Below are positions 1 through 10,679 of a stretch of DNA of 64,000 nucleotides, piece after piece. Positions within the stretch are counted from its first letter, which is position 1. Each line of letters opens with the position of its first letter. Below the pieces are notes generated by a model that was not told where the DNA came from, did not search any database, and worked only from the letters and a program-made list of their open reading frames with translations. Source of the DNA: Fulvia fulva (taxonomy: Eukaryota > Ascomycota > Dothideomycetes > Mycosphaerellales > Mycosphaerellaceae). The stretch lies in the NCBI RefSeq assembly GCF_020509005.1, contig NC_063023.1, positions 1,922,001 to 1,986,000 of the forward strand, read 5' to 3'. A program made the position numbers and the translations under genes.

Positions 1-896
1 GGTCTAATTAAGGTTTTAATCTACTAGGACTATCGTTTTGCGTATATTCGTAGATATACTAAATTTGGCGGCTAGCTTCTTAATATAGTCTTCTTAAGAG
101 AGCTATAGTAAGCGCTTGTTTCTATCGCGCGTAACCTTGATTCCTAGGAACTAGGAGAGATTACCGAGCTCGTATATCTTATACTTAGTAAGTAGCCGCT
201 ACTTAATATTAGTAGTATAGGCCTTATACTTACGGTAGTAGAGTATAACTAGGTTGTTAACGTAAAAGAAGAACATAACCTTGTTATTATAGTAGATACA
301 TTCGGAGTCCGATAGGGGTACTAGTCTAAGGGAGGCTAGCGTCTCGGTTAGGGAGTTATACTATAATAAAGGGGACTCCTTTAGACCGTAGAGGGCCTTA
401 ACTAGCTTAAGGGCGTGTCTATAGGATGGCCTGTCGATTCTAGGAGGTAGTTATAGATATATAGTGTATAGTAGGTCCGAGTTTAGGAAGGCGTTAACAA
501 TATCGAATTGTTCGGCTTCTAGGTTAAAGCTCGCGGCTATAGTATAGTAGAGGCGGAACATACTTACTAGTAGTATAGCGGCGTATATGTCTAAGTATGT
601 TCCTTACAAATCGCCTCTTACGTATAGCCTAGCCTTGAAGCTCTTAAGTATACCGTGCTTGTCTAGTTTATATTTATATACCTACTTAAGCGGTAGTAGT
701 AGCTAAAGTCCCTCCTCTTACTAAGCATCCTAATCCTTCTCTTCCTTTATTGCCTATCTAAATATGCCTGTTACTAGGGCTTTAGTAAACTCCTTAGCTA
801 TAGCTTCGATCTACTATTAGGAGAAGCGGTGTTTTATAGCGGCTCGGTAGTTAGAAGGTTCGGGCGGAAGGTTATCGCGGTATATAGAGGTAGTAG
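1..896 (-). mobile_element. Copia-E retrotransposon, pol 3' part (reverse transcriptase), RIP-degraded
   Basis: Read on the minus strand, about positions 760 down to 1 give a Ty1/Copia reverse transcriptase broken by TAG/TAA codons. Recognisable pieces are a KSFKARLYVRGD-like block, FDIVNAFLNSDL (the Copia VxxAFLN block), YGLKE, a YVNNLVIL segment where YVDD is expected, and ELGNL.FLGIKV followed by SQEDYIKKLA-like text. RNase H should lie beyond the left window edge. The piece continues at 5820 after a LINE insertion. CpA and TpG are nearly absent, as expected from RIP. The element is inactive; the family call rests on motif order and is firm, but the element ends were not found. Confidence 0.8.
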
Positions 897-911
897 TATT
901 AATACGCCTTA
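897..911. repeat. LINE-1 target-site duplication, left copy
   Basis: The 15-mer TATTAATACGCCTTA occurs here and again at 5805-5819, exactly bracketing the LINE. The first two bases are ambiguous because the LINE tail also ends in TA. Confidence 0.9.
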
Positions 912-1048
912 TACAAAGCAGGCCACTGCCCCTAGGACTGAGGGAGTTCTACCTCATTCAATCTGGACAGCTTGAAGCTCTCTTCACCCTGTTTCTTCAG
1001 CTCTAAACGCCGCGGAGGTGCCTTGCTACATTAGGCAACTCCTAGGCA

Positions 1049-2326
1049 ATGGTAGCCTAGGCTACGGCACTAACGGCGCCTACGGCCCTACAGGCGAAGC
1101 CCCCCTAAGACAACTAGCAGCAACTTATAGAGGACGCAAAAAGTATAGAAACTAACGATCAGCTCCCTTACCGGTCTCTACAGGTAATGATCACTTAGCT
1201 ACGCACGGCGCTTGTACTGTCGTATCACCGAGGGCAACAAGAAATGAGGACGACGTCCTAGGCGATTAGTAAGGCCACCCAGAATTAACACCCCTATAGC
1301 TAGGCATCGGTCGCGGCATCGATACTAGGCCCCCGCCTAACGCACGATGCAGTTACGATCCGCATTGCAGCAAAGGAAGACCAGGCCGAAGTTGCGAAGC
1401 TATCGAACAAGGAGCTCGCCTAACGAATCAACCAACTAGGGGTGGTCGTAGTGAACCAACAGTCTAACGGCACTCTACAGATCTATACTAGCTCTGCTAC
1501 TACTAGGAGGCACCTAGAGGCACAGCCACAGTGGGCATCTAAGGTTGCGGTATTAGCGAAGGTCTTAACGAAACAATTTACGATCCTAGTCCACGACATG
1601 CCTAAGGAGTTTGACCTAACCAACTAGGGTCACCTACGCGCTCTCTAAGAGGACAACCCGGTCACTCTTAACTCTCCAATCCAGAAGGCGACTTGGCTCT
1701 ATAGGAAATGGCCAGAAGGCAAGAAGGCCTCGGCGCTAATAGTATAGCTACAAGACGCGAAAGCGGCGGATCTAGCGATAGAACAAGGCCTGGTCTGGCA
1801 ATATAGCCTCAAGACAGTAGAAAAGCACTCCTCATCCTTTCGTGTCCTCCAATGCTTTAAATGCCAACAGTATGGACACCAAACCTACACGTATACAAAT
1901 AAGCAGGCCTGCTCGAACTGTACAGGAGACTATATGTCTAGGGACTGTATATCGACTACGAGACGGTACGCGAACTGTCCGGGGCACCACCTATCGTATA
2001 GTACGGAATGCCCATAGCGGAAACTAGCGAAAAACAAGGCAATCACAAACAGAACCGTCGCCCTAAGATTCTACGGCGACCGTGAGGCTAGCCTACACCG
2101 GAACCAACTAGCGGCGGTCGGGCACAAGCGCCCTAGGGCCGAGAACGATGTAAAGGATACGCAACCTAGGGCGTACGGGAGGCCACGTGCTCTACTAGCT
2201 ACGGCGAGGGAATCTAACCAGGCCCGGCTCCCCTTTAGTACACAGCCGATAGGCGTAGACCAGGACGCACAGGGCAGTAGGACACAGGACGATATAGAGG
2301 AAATGATTGTCGATGCCGATGACTAG
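1049..2326 (+). pseudogene. LINE-1 ORF1 (gag-like nucleic-acid-binding protein), broken by RIP stops
   Basis: The frame starting at ATG 1049 can be followed for about 425 codons to TAG 2324-2326, with scattered TAG/TAA codons and no frameshift seen. The C-terminal part carries a run of zinc-knuckle-like segments: CFKCQQYGHQ (its last Cys apparently changed to Tyr), CSNCTGDYMSRDC and CPGHHLSYSTEC. This three-knuckle arrangement is usual for ORF1 of fungal Tad1/I-type LINEs, whose product binds element RNA. The start is inferred because it is the first ATG in the right frame. The stop overlaps the ORF2 start by eight bases. Confidence 0.75.
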
Positions 2327-5300
2327 CCTCGACACGCTTAGCATCATCCAGTATAACGTCAACTATAGCAAGGATATAGTCCAGAACCATTTCCTACACG
2401 AGGCGGACCCGCGCGTCCACCACGTCCTTGCAATCCAGGAGCTATAGATTAACCGGCACTATAAGAGACTAACGACCTGCAAGTCACCAGGCTACACGAC
2501 ATGCCTACGAGGCGACGGTAGACCCCGCACGTGCTTCTATGTTAGCAAGGACATACTAGAATCCGACTGGGAGGTAGTGTACTACGTAGACGAAGAAGGC
2601 GGGGGCGATATTACCTCCCTCCACGTGGGTAGCACCTGGATACACAACCTATACATGCAACCGCTAGCCTCGAGGTCTAGCCGCGACCTAGGGGTCTGCA
2701 GACACCTAGACAGTACGCTTAAGAGACAAGGGTGCCACATCGTAGTAGGAGACTTCAACATACACCACCCTTCCTAGGAAAGCCTTATACAGCCGCACCC
2801 TATAGCCGACGAAGTACTCGACTTGATGGCGAGCAACGCAATTGCCCTCAATACCCCGAAGGACCTGGGCACCTGGAAGAGAGGGGGACTCCAAGGCACG
2901 ATCGACCTCTCCTAGATCTCAGATAGCCACTACCACACGGTAACCTACTGTGGGATCGAACATGAACTCGAGGCGTCGTCAGACCACATGCTAGTCAGGA
3001 CCTCTATTGCGACACAGATACAACGCACACCAGCGAGAACCCCTAAGCTAAACTAGGGAAAGGCCCACTGGGCCAACATCTAGGCGTACCTCGATGACTC
3101 TAAGAGGCTAGTCCAGATCGCGTAGCAGCAATACAACAGTAAAGACGAGATAGACGAAGTAGTCTAGGGGTTGACCGACGAAATAAGAAAAGCGACCTCA
3201 CTTCACGTTCCGCTTGCCTAACTAACAACATGGTCCAAACCATACTGGACGCCGGAGTGCACTGCGGTAGTAAGAGAAGCAAGGAGAGCCCGCCGGGTAT
3301 GGACGAGCAGCCATAGCGAGGAGGCCTAGAACGTATACAGAGAGGCATGCTAACAGAAGAAAGCCATAATACGAAGGGAGAAAGCAGTCGGCTGGAGGGC
3401 TATAGTAGAAGAAATCGCCGGCAAGCTAGAGAGGATGTGGAAGCTAGCGAAATGGGCCCGACAGGACCCTATACAGGGCCCCTCCTTCTCTATCCCAGCG
3501 CTACAATCGCCTAGTAGCCCGGTTAGCGACCCCGAGGCCAAGGCGCGTCTACTAGCTAGCAAGTTCTTCCCGCCCCTAGTCGAGGCTGATCTAAGCGACA
3601 TAAACAGCTCTACTCCCCTAGCCCCTAGCATCGCGGTCCAACAGGAGGTGTCCGAGGGAGAAGTTGCCGCTATGCTAAGGAAGTTGCCGGCGAAGAAAGC
3701 CCCGGGGCCGGATGGGATCCCAAACGAGCTACTAAAGAAGTGTAGAGATCAACTAGCCCCAGCAGTTGTAGCGATCTTCAACGCCTGCCTACAGACCGGG
3801 TACCACCCGATAGCTTTTAAACAATCGACGACAGTGGTCCTACGCAAGCCGTAGAAGGAAGACTATACGCAGGTGAAGTCGTACCGCCCAATTGCGCTCC
3901 TTAACACTCTTAGGAAGGCGCTTGAGAAGCTGGTTGCAACGAGACTCTCCGAGGCGGTAGAGGAACACTCCCTACTCCCGGACACCTAGATGGGTGCGCG
4001 CCTATAGCGATCGACGCTATCCGCGATGGAACTTATCACCTCTCAGGTAAAGGCCATCTAGTATAAGAATAGGGACAAGGTGGCTTCCTTACTTAGCCTA
4101 GACATATCGGGAGCCTTCGACTACGTGTCACACCCGCGGCTACTCTACATCCTAAGGTCGAAGGGACTCCCTAAGTGGCTTGTTAACTTCGTACGGTCCT
4201 ACCTCCAAAACCGTAGTACGTCGATCCTGGTCGGCCAGTATAGAAGCCCATTTCAAGTAGTCCACACTAGAATCCCGTAAGGCTCAACGCTAGCACCTAT
4301 TCTGTTCCTCTTCTTTATGGCGACGCTGCTCCCAGCCCTAGAATCCCAGAACACCGCTGCGAGCGGCTTCGTAGACGACACAAACATCCTAGCGTGGTCT
4401 TCCTCGACTAAGGAGAACTGTAGGCTACTAGAAGAGAAGCACAAGATCTGCGAGGACTGGGCTAGGAGGCACGGGGCTCGGTTTGCCCTAGAAAAGTACA
4501 ATCTGATACACTTTACGCGCCGGCCACGGTTCCACAATATGCAAGCTTCTATCTAGATACAGGGGCACACGACCAACCCGGCAAATCAGCTCAGGATCCT
4601 CGGACTATAGGTGGACCCGGCGCTACGGTGGAGGAAGCACGTATAGGCAATATTACGGAAAGCTGAACAGAATATAGCATCATGCCAGAGGCTCACTACG
4701 TCTATATAGGGGGCGGACTTCCGGCAGTCACGACTTCTATATACGGCTATTATGCGGCCAGTCCTTACCTATAGCAGCTAAGTGTGGTCCTTAGGCGAGA
4801 GGGCCTGCCTATCGAAGGGACTCGTCGCGCCGCTAGCGAAGATCCAAAACCAATGCCTAAGGAAGGTCACCGGGGCATATAAGTCGACACTAACGAGGAT
4901 GCTTAAGCACGAGACCGCTATACCGCCGATCGACCTATACATCTAGGGACTACGGACCTCCTACTTAGGCAAGTCGGCACAGTACCTAGTACAGAAGGTC
5001 ATCGCCAGTGCAGTCGTAAGGGCCCGCGAATCAGTACTAGCGTATAGGGGCATTCGACCCGGAAACGAGCCGAACTACCGGGCAAGGGACGAACAGCTAG
5101 CAACACAATAGGAAGGTAAGAAATCGTTTGTAGAGCAACTATAGAAAGAGAGGTGGAACAACTAGGTTGTAGGGCATAGTGGACGCCCTTAGCCAGCGGG
5201 ACAACCTAAGGAATAGTCAGCTATAAAATCCGCGGTCAAGCACCCCCCGAAGCTCATCCACTACCGCCTTACGAGGGCACAGAGTAGCATAGCAACCCAA

Positions 5301-5630
5301 CTGCGAAGCGAACACATCGGCCTCCAGGGGTACCTATTATGGAGGAAGGTTCTAGGATACACGAATACTAGCTGCCCCTGCGGCTATCGCTCCTAGAACG
5401 TACGGCACGCACTCCTCGTCTGTCCGAGGTGGTCGCTAGGAAGGGGGGAGTGGATAGCAAAGGCGAGGAACCGGACGATTGGGGCACTTCTTAACAACGC
5501 TGAGGACCTACGGCGCATTACGAACTGGATACTAGAGAAGGGCTGGCTAGAACAGTACCGCCTAGTAGGAGCAGTACAGGAAGAGAGGACACGACGCAGC
5601 GCGACGAGACCGGCTGGGAGCGGGGGCTAA
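2319..5630 (+). pseudogene. LINE-1 ORF2: AP endonuclease plus reverse transcriptase, broken by RIP stops
   Basis: ATG 2319 opens one continuous frame to TAA 5628-5630 (1103 codons) interrupted only by in-frame stops, almost all TAG. An exonuclease/endonuclease/phosphatase domain comes first (IIQYNVNYSKD near 2340, VVGDFNIHHPS near 2750, ASSDHMLV near 2980). It is followed by an RT with KKAPGPDGIPNELLKK (3690-3740), SYRPIALLNTLRKALEK (3880), SLDISGAFDYVSHPRL (4095) and the catalytic box FVDDTN (4369). A Cys/His motif (CPCGYRS..VRHALLVCP, 5375-5425) closes the protein. I do not see an RNase H domain between RT and the terminal zinc motif. The frame is preserved, so the element was functional before RIP. 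Confidence 0.88.
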
Positions 5631-5790
5631 CGGGGTAGTGACATGGACTACGTACGTTCAGAGGGAAAGCTAAACTAGACAAGGAGTAGTCGGGGGCGGG
5701 AAGGGTTTTCACCTATTCGGGTTTCCCTTTGTACATAACAATAGATATATACCTGTATAGGCCGGATAGGGTCCTAGAACAGGGGAATGA

Positions 5791-5808
5791 CAAATCTATC
5801 TATCTATT
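5791..5808 (+). repeat. LINE-1 3' tail, short ATCT tandem repeat
   Basis: The element ends in CAAATCTATCTATCTATT instead of poly(A). The same tail, reverse complemented as (ATAG)n, starts LINE-3 at 36117. This tail type fits Tad1/I-group LINEs. Confidence 0.8.
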
Positions 5809-5819
5809 AATACGCCTTA
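5805..5819. repeat. LINE-1 target-site duplication, right copy
   Basis: Second copy of TATTAATACGCCTTA (see 897-911). Copia-E resumes immediately after it. Confidence 0.9.
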
Positions 5820-8300
5820 GAGGGCTGTTACCTCTTCGTATAGGGCTTCGATCGCTCTTATCGCGATAGGCGCGTACTCTAGGTTATATACCGGATATCT
5901 AGCCGATAATTATATTAGCGACTATGATCTAGTATAGTATATAGTAGAAGTAGGCCGTTTATAGGCGCTTTCTATTCTCTATAACTATATAGTTAGACTC
6001 CTCTAGTATATAGAGCTCTAGCTCAAGGGGGAAGAGTAGTATATTAGACGCGTTATATATTAACGCGTCTTCTAGTAGTATAAATATAAATAGATATAGC
6101 TCGTAATTAGGGTCCGTGTTGCCTATAATCTCCTTACGGTCTTCTACGGTAAGGGCATCTATTATCTACTACTATAGGGTGTCGTAGTAGTTAGTAGTGT
6201 TGTATACTAACTACTATATGTTGTCTTAAGTCACGTGATCTGTTACGTACTCGATTTGCCGGTCCTTTTAGTTATATATTACTAACTCGCGGTATTACAG
6301 CTAGTATAGTTCTTACCTAAGGAGCTTTTAGTAGGCGTCTCGAGGTTATTAGGTATACGGCTATTAAGCCTATTCTTCTACCCCCTCGGCCTATACTATG
6401 TCTTGCTCGTAGTAAGCGATATATAGGTCGTAGTATTGTTTAGGCTCTTTAGCCGGTTCCGCTATTACGATGTTCTTGATAGGGGTCGTATACCCTACTA
6501 TTAGGCGTAATAGGTTATAGAACGTAGTCTTGTCGAAGAGGACGTCCTTGACTCGTATAACCCTATCTTTTAATAGGTCCTATACGCGGTAGATATTAGT
6601 AGAGTCGTATCCTATAAGGTAGCCTATAAGTGCTCTCTCTTAGAGTTTCTTGCTCTTACTAGGCGAATCTAGTCTATAGATAAACACGTATATAAGGGAG
6701 CTATATACTACTATATGACCTACGTTCGGAACTCGTCCTATTACTAATTCGAATAGGGTCTTCTAGCCCTTTAACTAGATAGGGGATCGCTAGAGGATGT
6801 ATACCGCTACTATAGTATATTCTAGCTAAAGCTTTTCTAGCAATCGTACGTAGATACAAATAGTTCTACTTATAGTAATGATTAGAGCTCTAGCTCTTTC
6901 TACTAGGTCCTACGTAGGCGCGTATTCTGCGGTTACGTGCTATTTGATCTTGTTATTATTAATAACTAAGCGAAACACCTTCCCAATAGCGGGCTCGTTA
7001 TCGCTATAGAAGTATACAAACGAACGACTAATAAAGTTAATAAAGCTTAGTAGGCTATTAAAGCAACCTAATACCGATTGCTAATCCCTGTTCTTAATAG
7101 TGAACTAGAAGTGTCTATAGGTATCTAGATCGTAGAAGTAGACGAGGTACCTATTACCGTTATAGGCGATAGTGAATTCTACTAAGTCTATAGCTATATA
7201 GCCGTATAGGGTCATTACCCTAATAGGCTAAGACCGATTATATACCTTATAATCTTTACTAAGCCTATATGCTCTATAATATGTAGTAAGGGGTGCGCTT
7301 AGACTATCGTTAATAATCACCCCCTTAACTCTAAGCGGTAACTACTTAATACGTTTAGCGCTAAGATAACTAAAGATTTGATACTACTAGCGGCTAGAGA
7401 GCTTTCGGTATTTAATAGGGGTCCTACTAGACGTAGCTATACCTTTAGTACCCCTAGTACTGTTTATGACTACGAGAACGGTGCGGTCACTATACTCTTA
7501 AGTAGTTAGAGATACTACGCTATTAGTAGGTTCATCGCCGATGTTTGTACCCCTACTAATAGTGCTAATAAAGTGCGCGTTACGTATCTTTTTAGTGACC
7601 TTTGGTAGTACTAGGCCCTCTTTTATAGGCTATTAGTAAATAATAGGTGACTTAGGTAGTATGACCACCTTAAAGAAAGGGATTGTACTAGTAGGGCGGT
7701 ATAGGTCTATCAATTTAGTATCGTTATGCTATATTGAATTGCTACGTCCGTACTACTAGAGTCCGGCTCTTTCTATACGTATATAAGAGATGACGTTTAT
7801 ATAAAAGCCTAGGTAGTAAGCCACATCTAGTAAGGTAAATGAATAGCCCCTAATTAATATATAAACACGCCCTAACGCTACAATTAGAAAGGTAGTTGTT
7901 CTAGCCTAGATTTTTAAGGTGGTAAGGCGCTCTATAATAAGCTCTATACCCTCCTAGTCACAATGATTGATCACATAAGTGTCTAAACAGTTATTATATA
8001 CCTAGTAATCCCTAAAGTTAACGCTAAACTTGCTAATTGAGCTAGAAAGAACAGTAAGGCCAACAAAGCCCTTATTGCTTAGTAATACCTTCTTCGTATT
8101 AGCTATAGCCTTGTTACGTTCCTAGTCCTTACGATTGTTACGATTTAACACGCTAAGTAGACGCTCGCCGTCGTCGCTTAAGTAGTAGTTAATAAAGTTT
8201 TTCTAGTACTTCTTCTACTACTCTAAGCGCTAATCCTTTACTAGGCGCTTGTCGGGGTTAATCACATCGTATAAGAATAGGCCCTTATAACAGGTATCCT
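5820..8300 (-). pseudogene. Copia-E pol: protease/integrase and RT linker (remnant)
   Basis: Minus-strand reading gives a Copia integrase: GYIAIDLVEFTIAYNGNRYL (7130-7200; first catalytic Asp in IDLV), YSDNEPAIGK (about 7000; second Asp) and ERARALIITISR (about 6890; candidate catalytic Glu). Next comes the conserved post-integrase block VGHIVVYSSLIYVFIYRLD and LIGYLIGYDSTNIYRVW (6580-6720). The AYNGxxYL signature is typical of a fungal Copia group. Many TAG/TAA codons interrupt it. It is inactive. Confidence 0.75.
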
Positions 8301-9240
8301 TAGGCTCGCCGGTAATGTTCTAGTAGCCGCTTAGCCTATTATTGTCCTTGTCTTTGTTCTTATCGCCGCGGCTACTACTACGACCCTTATTACCGCGGCT
8401 ATTACTACGGTTATTACTACGGCTACTACTACGGTCACCCTCCTTTTAACTAGCACCTATAGGTGCTGTTTTATCCTCTACTAAGGTTTCTCCGGAGAAG
8501 GTTACGAAGACTAATCGACCGTTAGTTATTACTAGTACGGTGTCGCGTATCTATTCGAGGTAACGCTTAGTAAGCTTTTGTAGTAACATTTTGTTACGCT
8601 TCTACTCGTTATATAGAGAAGCACGGTAGGCTAGAGCCTACTTCTACTAAATAGTAAGTAGGAAGTGTCTACTCAGGTCGTCGTACTCGGTATAGTTATA
8701 CTTAAGTATCTTAGTCTATAAAACTAACTAGTCTTAGTACTAGTTATCGATTCTACGTACGCTAGCCTTCTAAAGCCTAGACAGCTTAAGCGTTAGCTAC
8801 CGCTTACGTAGTATATCGTCTAGACTATACTAATCCTTAAGAGCCTAGTATTTCGCTCTAAGGGTATTCTAGCCGTATATTAGCTCTTACTCTAGCTCTG
8901 TTGTTATACGGATAAGGTAGGTAATAAGCTTTAATCGCGTAGTAGTAAAGATGTCGTATATCCATTGCCTTCGGTCTACGTCTATTTGTCGTAGCTTAAT
9001 AAGATCTCTTAATATAGCGCCTCCTACCGTATACGCTTATTAGATTTCCTTAAACGTTAAGTAAGTAGGCTCTATTAGCTCGTTACTTAGTTAGTAAGGA
9101 TCTATATACTTCTAGACATTTAAAGACTCTACGTAGAGCTCTAGCTAACGGTCAAACTTGTCCTATTAGTTATAGCTCTTTAGAACTACGGTACCCTAAG
9201 GTAGGGTACCGGTAGTTACCGGGGTTTCGGTAGTAGCTAT
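8300..9240 (-). pseudogene. Copia-E gag (remnant)
   Basis: Minus-strand reading from about 9240 gives a helical gag-like protein (KFDR.LELYVESLNV, YIDPY.LSNELIEPTYLTFKE, RIRDTVLVITNGRLVF). It ends in a low-complexity Arg/Ser/Asn-rich stretch (8370-8450), as is common before the nucleocapsid region. A clear CCHC knuckle is not intact. Its assignment as gag rests on position upstream of the integrase. Confidence 0.6.
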
Positions 9241-9539
9241 AACTATAAAATAGGTTATAGGCTAGTAAAAGTTCTACGCGGGTTTACTAGGCCTAGGAGA
9301 TACTACTATACTGGTTATAGTAGTAGTGCTATAACGATATAAACTCTGCTTTAGGGCTTCCTTATCGTAGCGAATGTTAATAAGCGCTAACCGGGCTTAT
9401 AACTATTACGTTAGAAGTATAGGAAGTTATTATACTGGCTTATATAGGGTGTTTTAAAAGCAGGTTATATATTGTATATATCTATCTAGAATAGACAAGT
9501 GTTACTCTTAAAGAGGCTATAGGTGACTAATTAGTCACC

Positions 9540-10200
9540 TAATTCTTAGCGTACGTGGCCTCAAGTTTTAATAATAGGATGTTACCTATATATACGCTCG
9601 GATCGCGACAAACGAAGCTACTAACGAGCTCTAGTTCCTCTAGGTCGGAAAGGCGTCGTTTAACAATCTATTTCTTATTTAGGCTAATCTAGGCTCTAAT
9701 AGACGATATCTAGTTAAGGTACTCGTCGTTCTAAGCGTTAGACTTTAGAATAGGGGGACCCCCTATCCTAGGCGCCTTACCTCTACTAGCTAGCTTATTA
9801 TATAGGCTAAAGTTATCTTCGTCTAGGTAGTCCGCCCTATCTATCTCCGCGTCGCTATCGCGGTTAGGGCGGCGGTACGACCGAGTAGCTAGGGGTATAG
9901 CCTAAGTAGCCCTAAAGGTATCGTTTAGGCTAGTAGGCTAAGTCGCGTAGTTATTACCTAGGGCGCGACTATAGGCTAGGCCCTCTCCGACTAGATAAGT
10001 AGCGAAACCTTACTAATCCGGTAGGTAATAACCGCCTTAATTAGGGTATTAGTTAGTGTCCTCTATACTAAAGGTTTAAGTAGCCCGCCCCGTTCGTAGG
10101 AGCTAAGATAAGGTTAGTAAGGTTACCTCGCTTAGCTTTAGTACTAAGGTCCGACTGAGGGGTAAGTCAGAGACTTATACCTTAGGAGATTTACTTATAG
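9540..10200 (-). other. Coding-like orphan remnant, RIP-affected, unknown
   Basis: Minus-strand translation of about 9600-10050 stays open over long stretches and is hydrophilic, with charged runs (RRPNRDSDAEIDRADYLDED, KRRLSDLEELELVSS). CpA is depleted as in the neighbouring elements. It could be an extra 5' ORF of Copia-E or a separate transposon fragment. I do not recognise a domain. Confidence 0.35.
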
Positions 10201-10679
10201 GCTAATTCAACCTAATAGAAAGGCTGAAAGGAAGGAACGTAACTAGATGTGAGAACCTTGGCGAGTTTGAATCTGAGATACAGAAAAGCTACCTGAGAAA
10301 ACTCTAAATACAAAGCTGAGCGCCAAGCCGGCGGTGTGTTCGGATAAGAACGTCACACGAGATCATCGGCATTCCACGCATTGCTTACCCTTGGGTGGTA
10401 CTTGACTGCCGGCCTTGACCCTGAGGTACATACAGCTGACCTTGCAGGTATGCTGACCTGCAGTAGCGATTGAGTTCAGCCTGCACGAGTGTGACAGCGC
10501 TGCCCACAGCGATGACAACAGATCCATGTGCGACTTTACTTGCCAAATTCGGTTCAATGAGACTTGTATTTACAAAACGTCCTACAAACATGCGAATCTA
10601 CTGGAGATCAAGCGCAATACGGACCCAAGCTATAGTCTACACACTTCCAGTCCTACGAAGCCTCCCAATCATGGTGCTA
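10201..10679. other. Intergenic; left edge of the gene island
   Basis: Composition changes here from CpA-depleted to normal. The stretch is the 3' flank of the minus-strand gene that ends at 10680. No gene, RNA or repeat was recognised. Confidence 0.6.

Larger units (their letters stand above)
912..5804 (+). mobile_element. LINE-1: non-LTR retrotransposon (Tad1/I-like), nearly full length, RIP-damaged
   Basis: A 4.9-kb element with two overlapping open reading frames: ORF1 with CCHC knuckles, then ORF2 with endonuclease and reverse transcriptase. It ends in a short (ATCT)n tail and is flanked by a 15-bp target-site duplication. It interrupts Copia-E, whose sequence resumes directly after the right duplication. 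Both frames remain collinear, and the damage is almost entirely TAG or TAA where CAG, CAA or TGG is expected, which is RIP rather than indel decay. It is clearly less damaged than its Copia-E host (CA and TG are still frequent), so it inserted later. Two other copies lie at 30141-48896 (split) and 36117-38374. Confidence 0.92.
5820..9480 (-). mobile_element. Copia-E retrotransposon, gag-protease-integrase part, RIP-degraded
   Basis: Minus-strand continuation of the element seen at 1-896. Going downward from 9480 the order is gag, protease/pre-integrase, integrase, linker. CpA and TpG are almost absent and TAG codons are very frequent, so this is the most heavily RIP-mutated class in the window. 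No LTR or primer-binding site could be recognised near 9480, so the right boundary is approximate. The gene island begins about 700 bp to the right. Confidence 0.8.
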
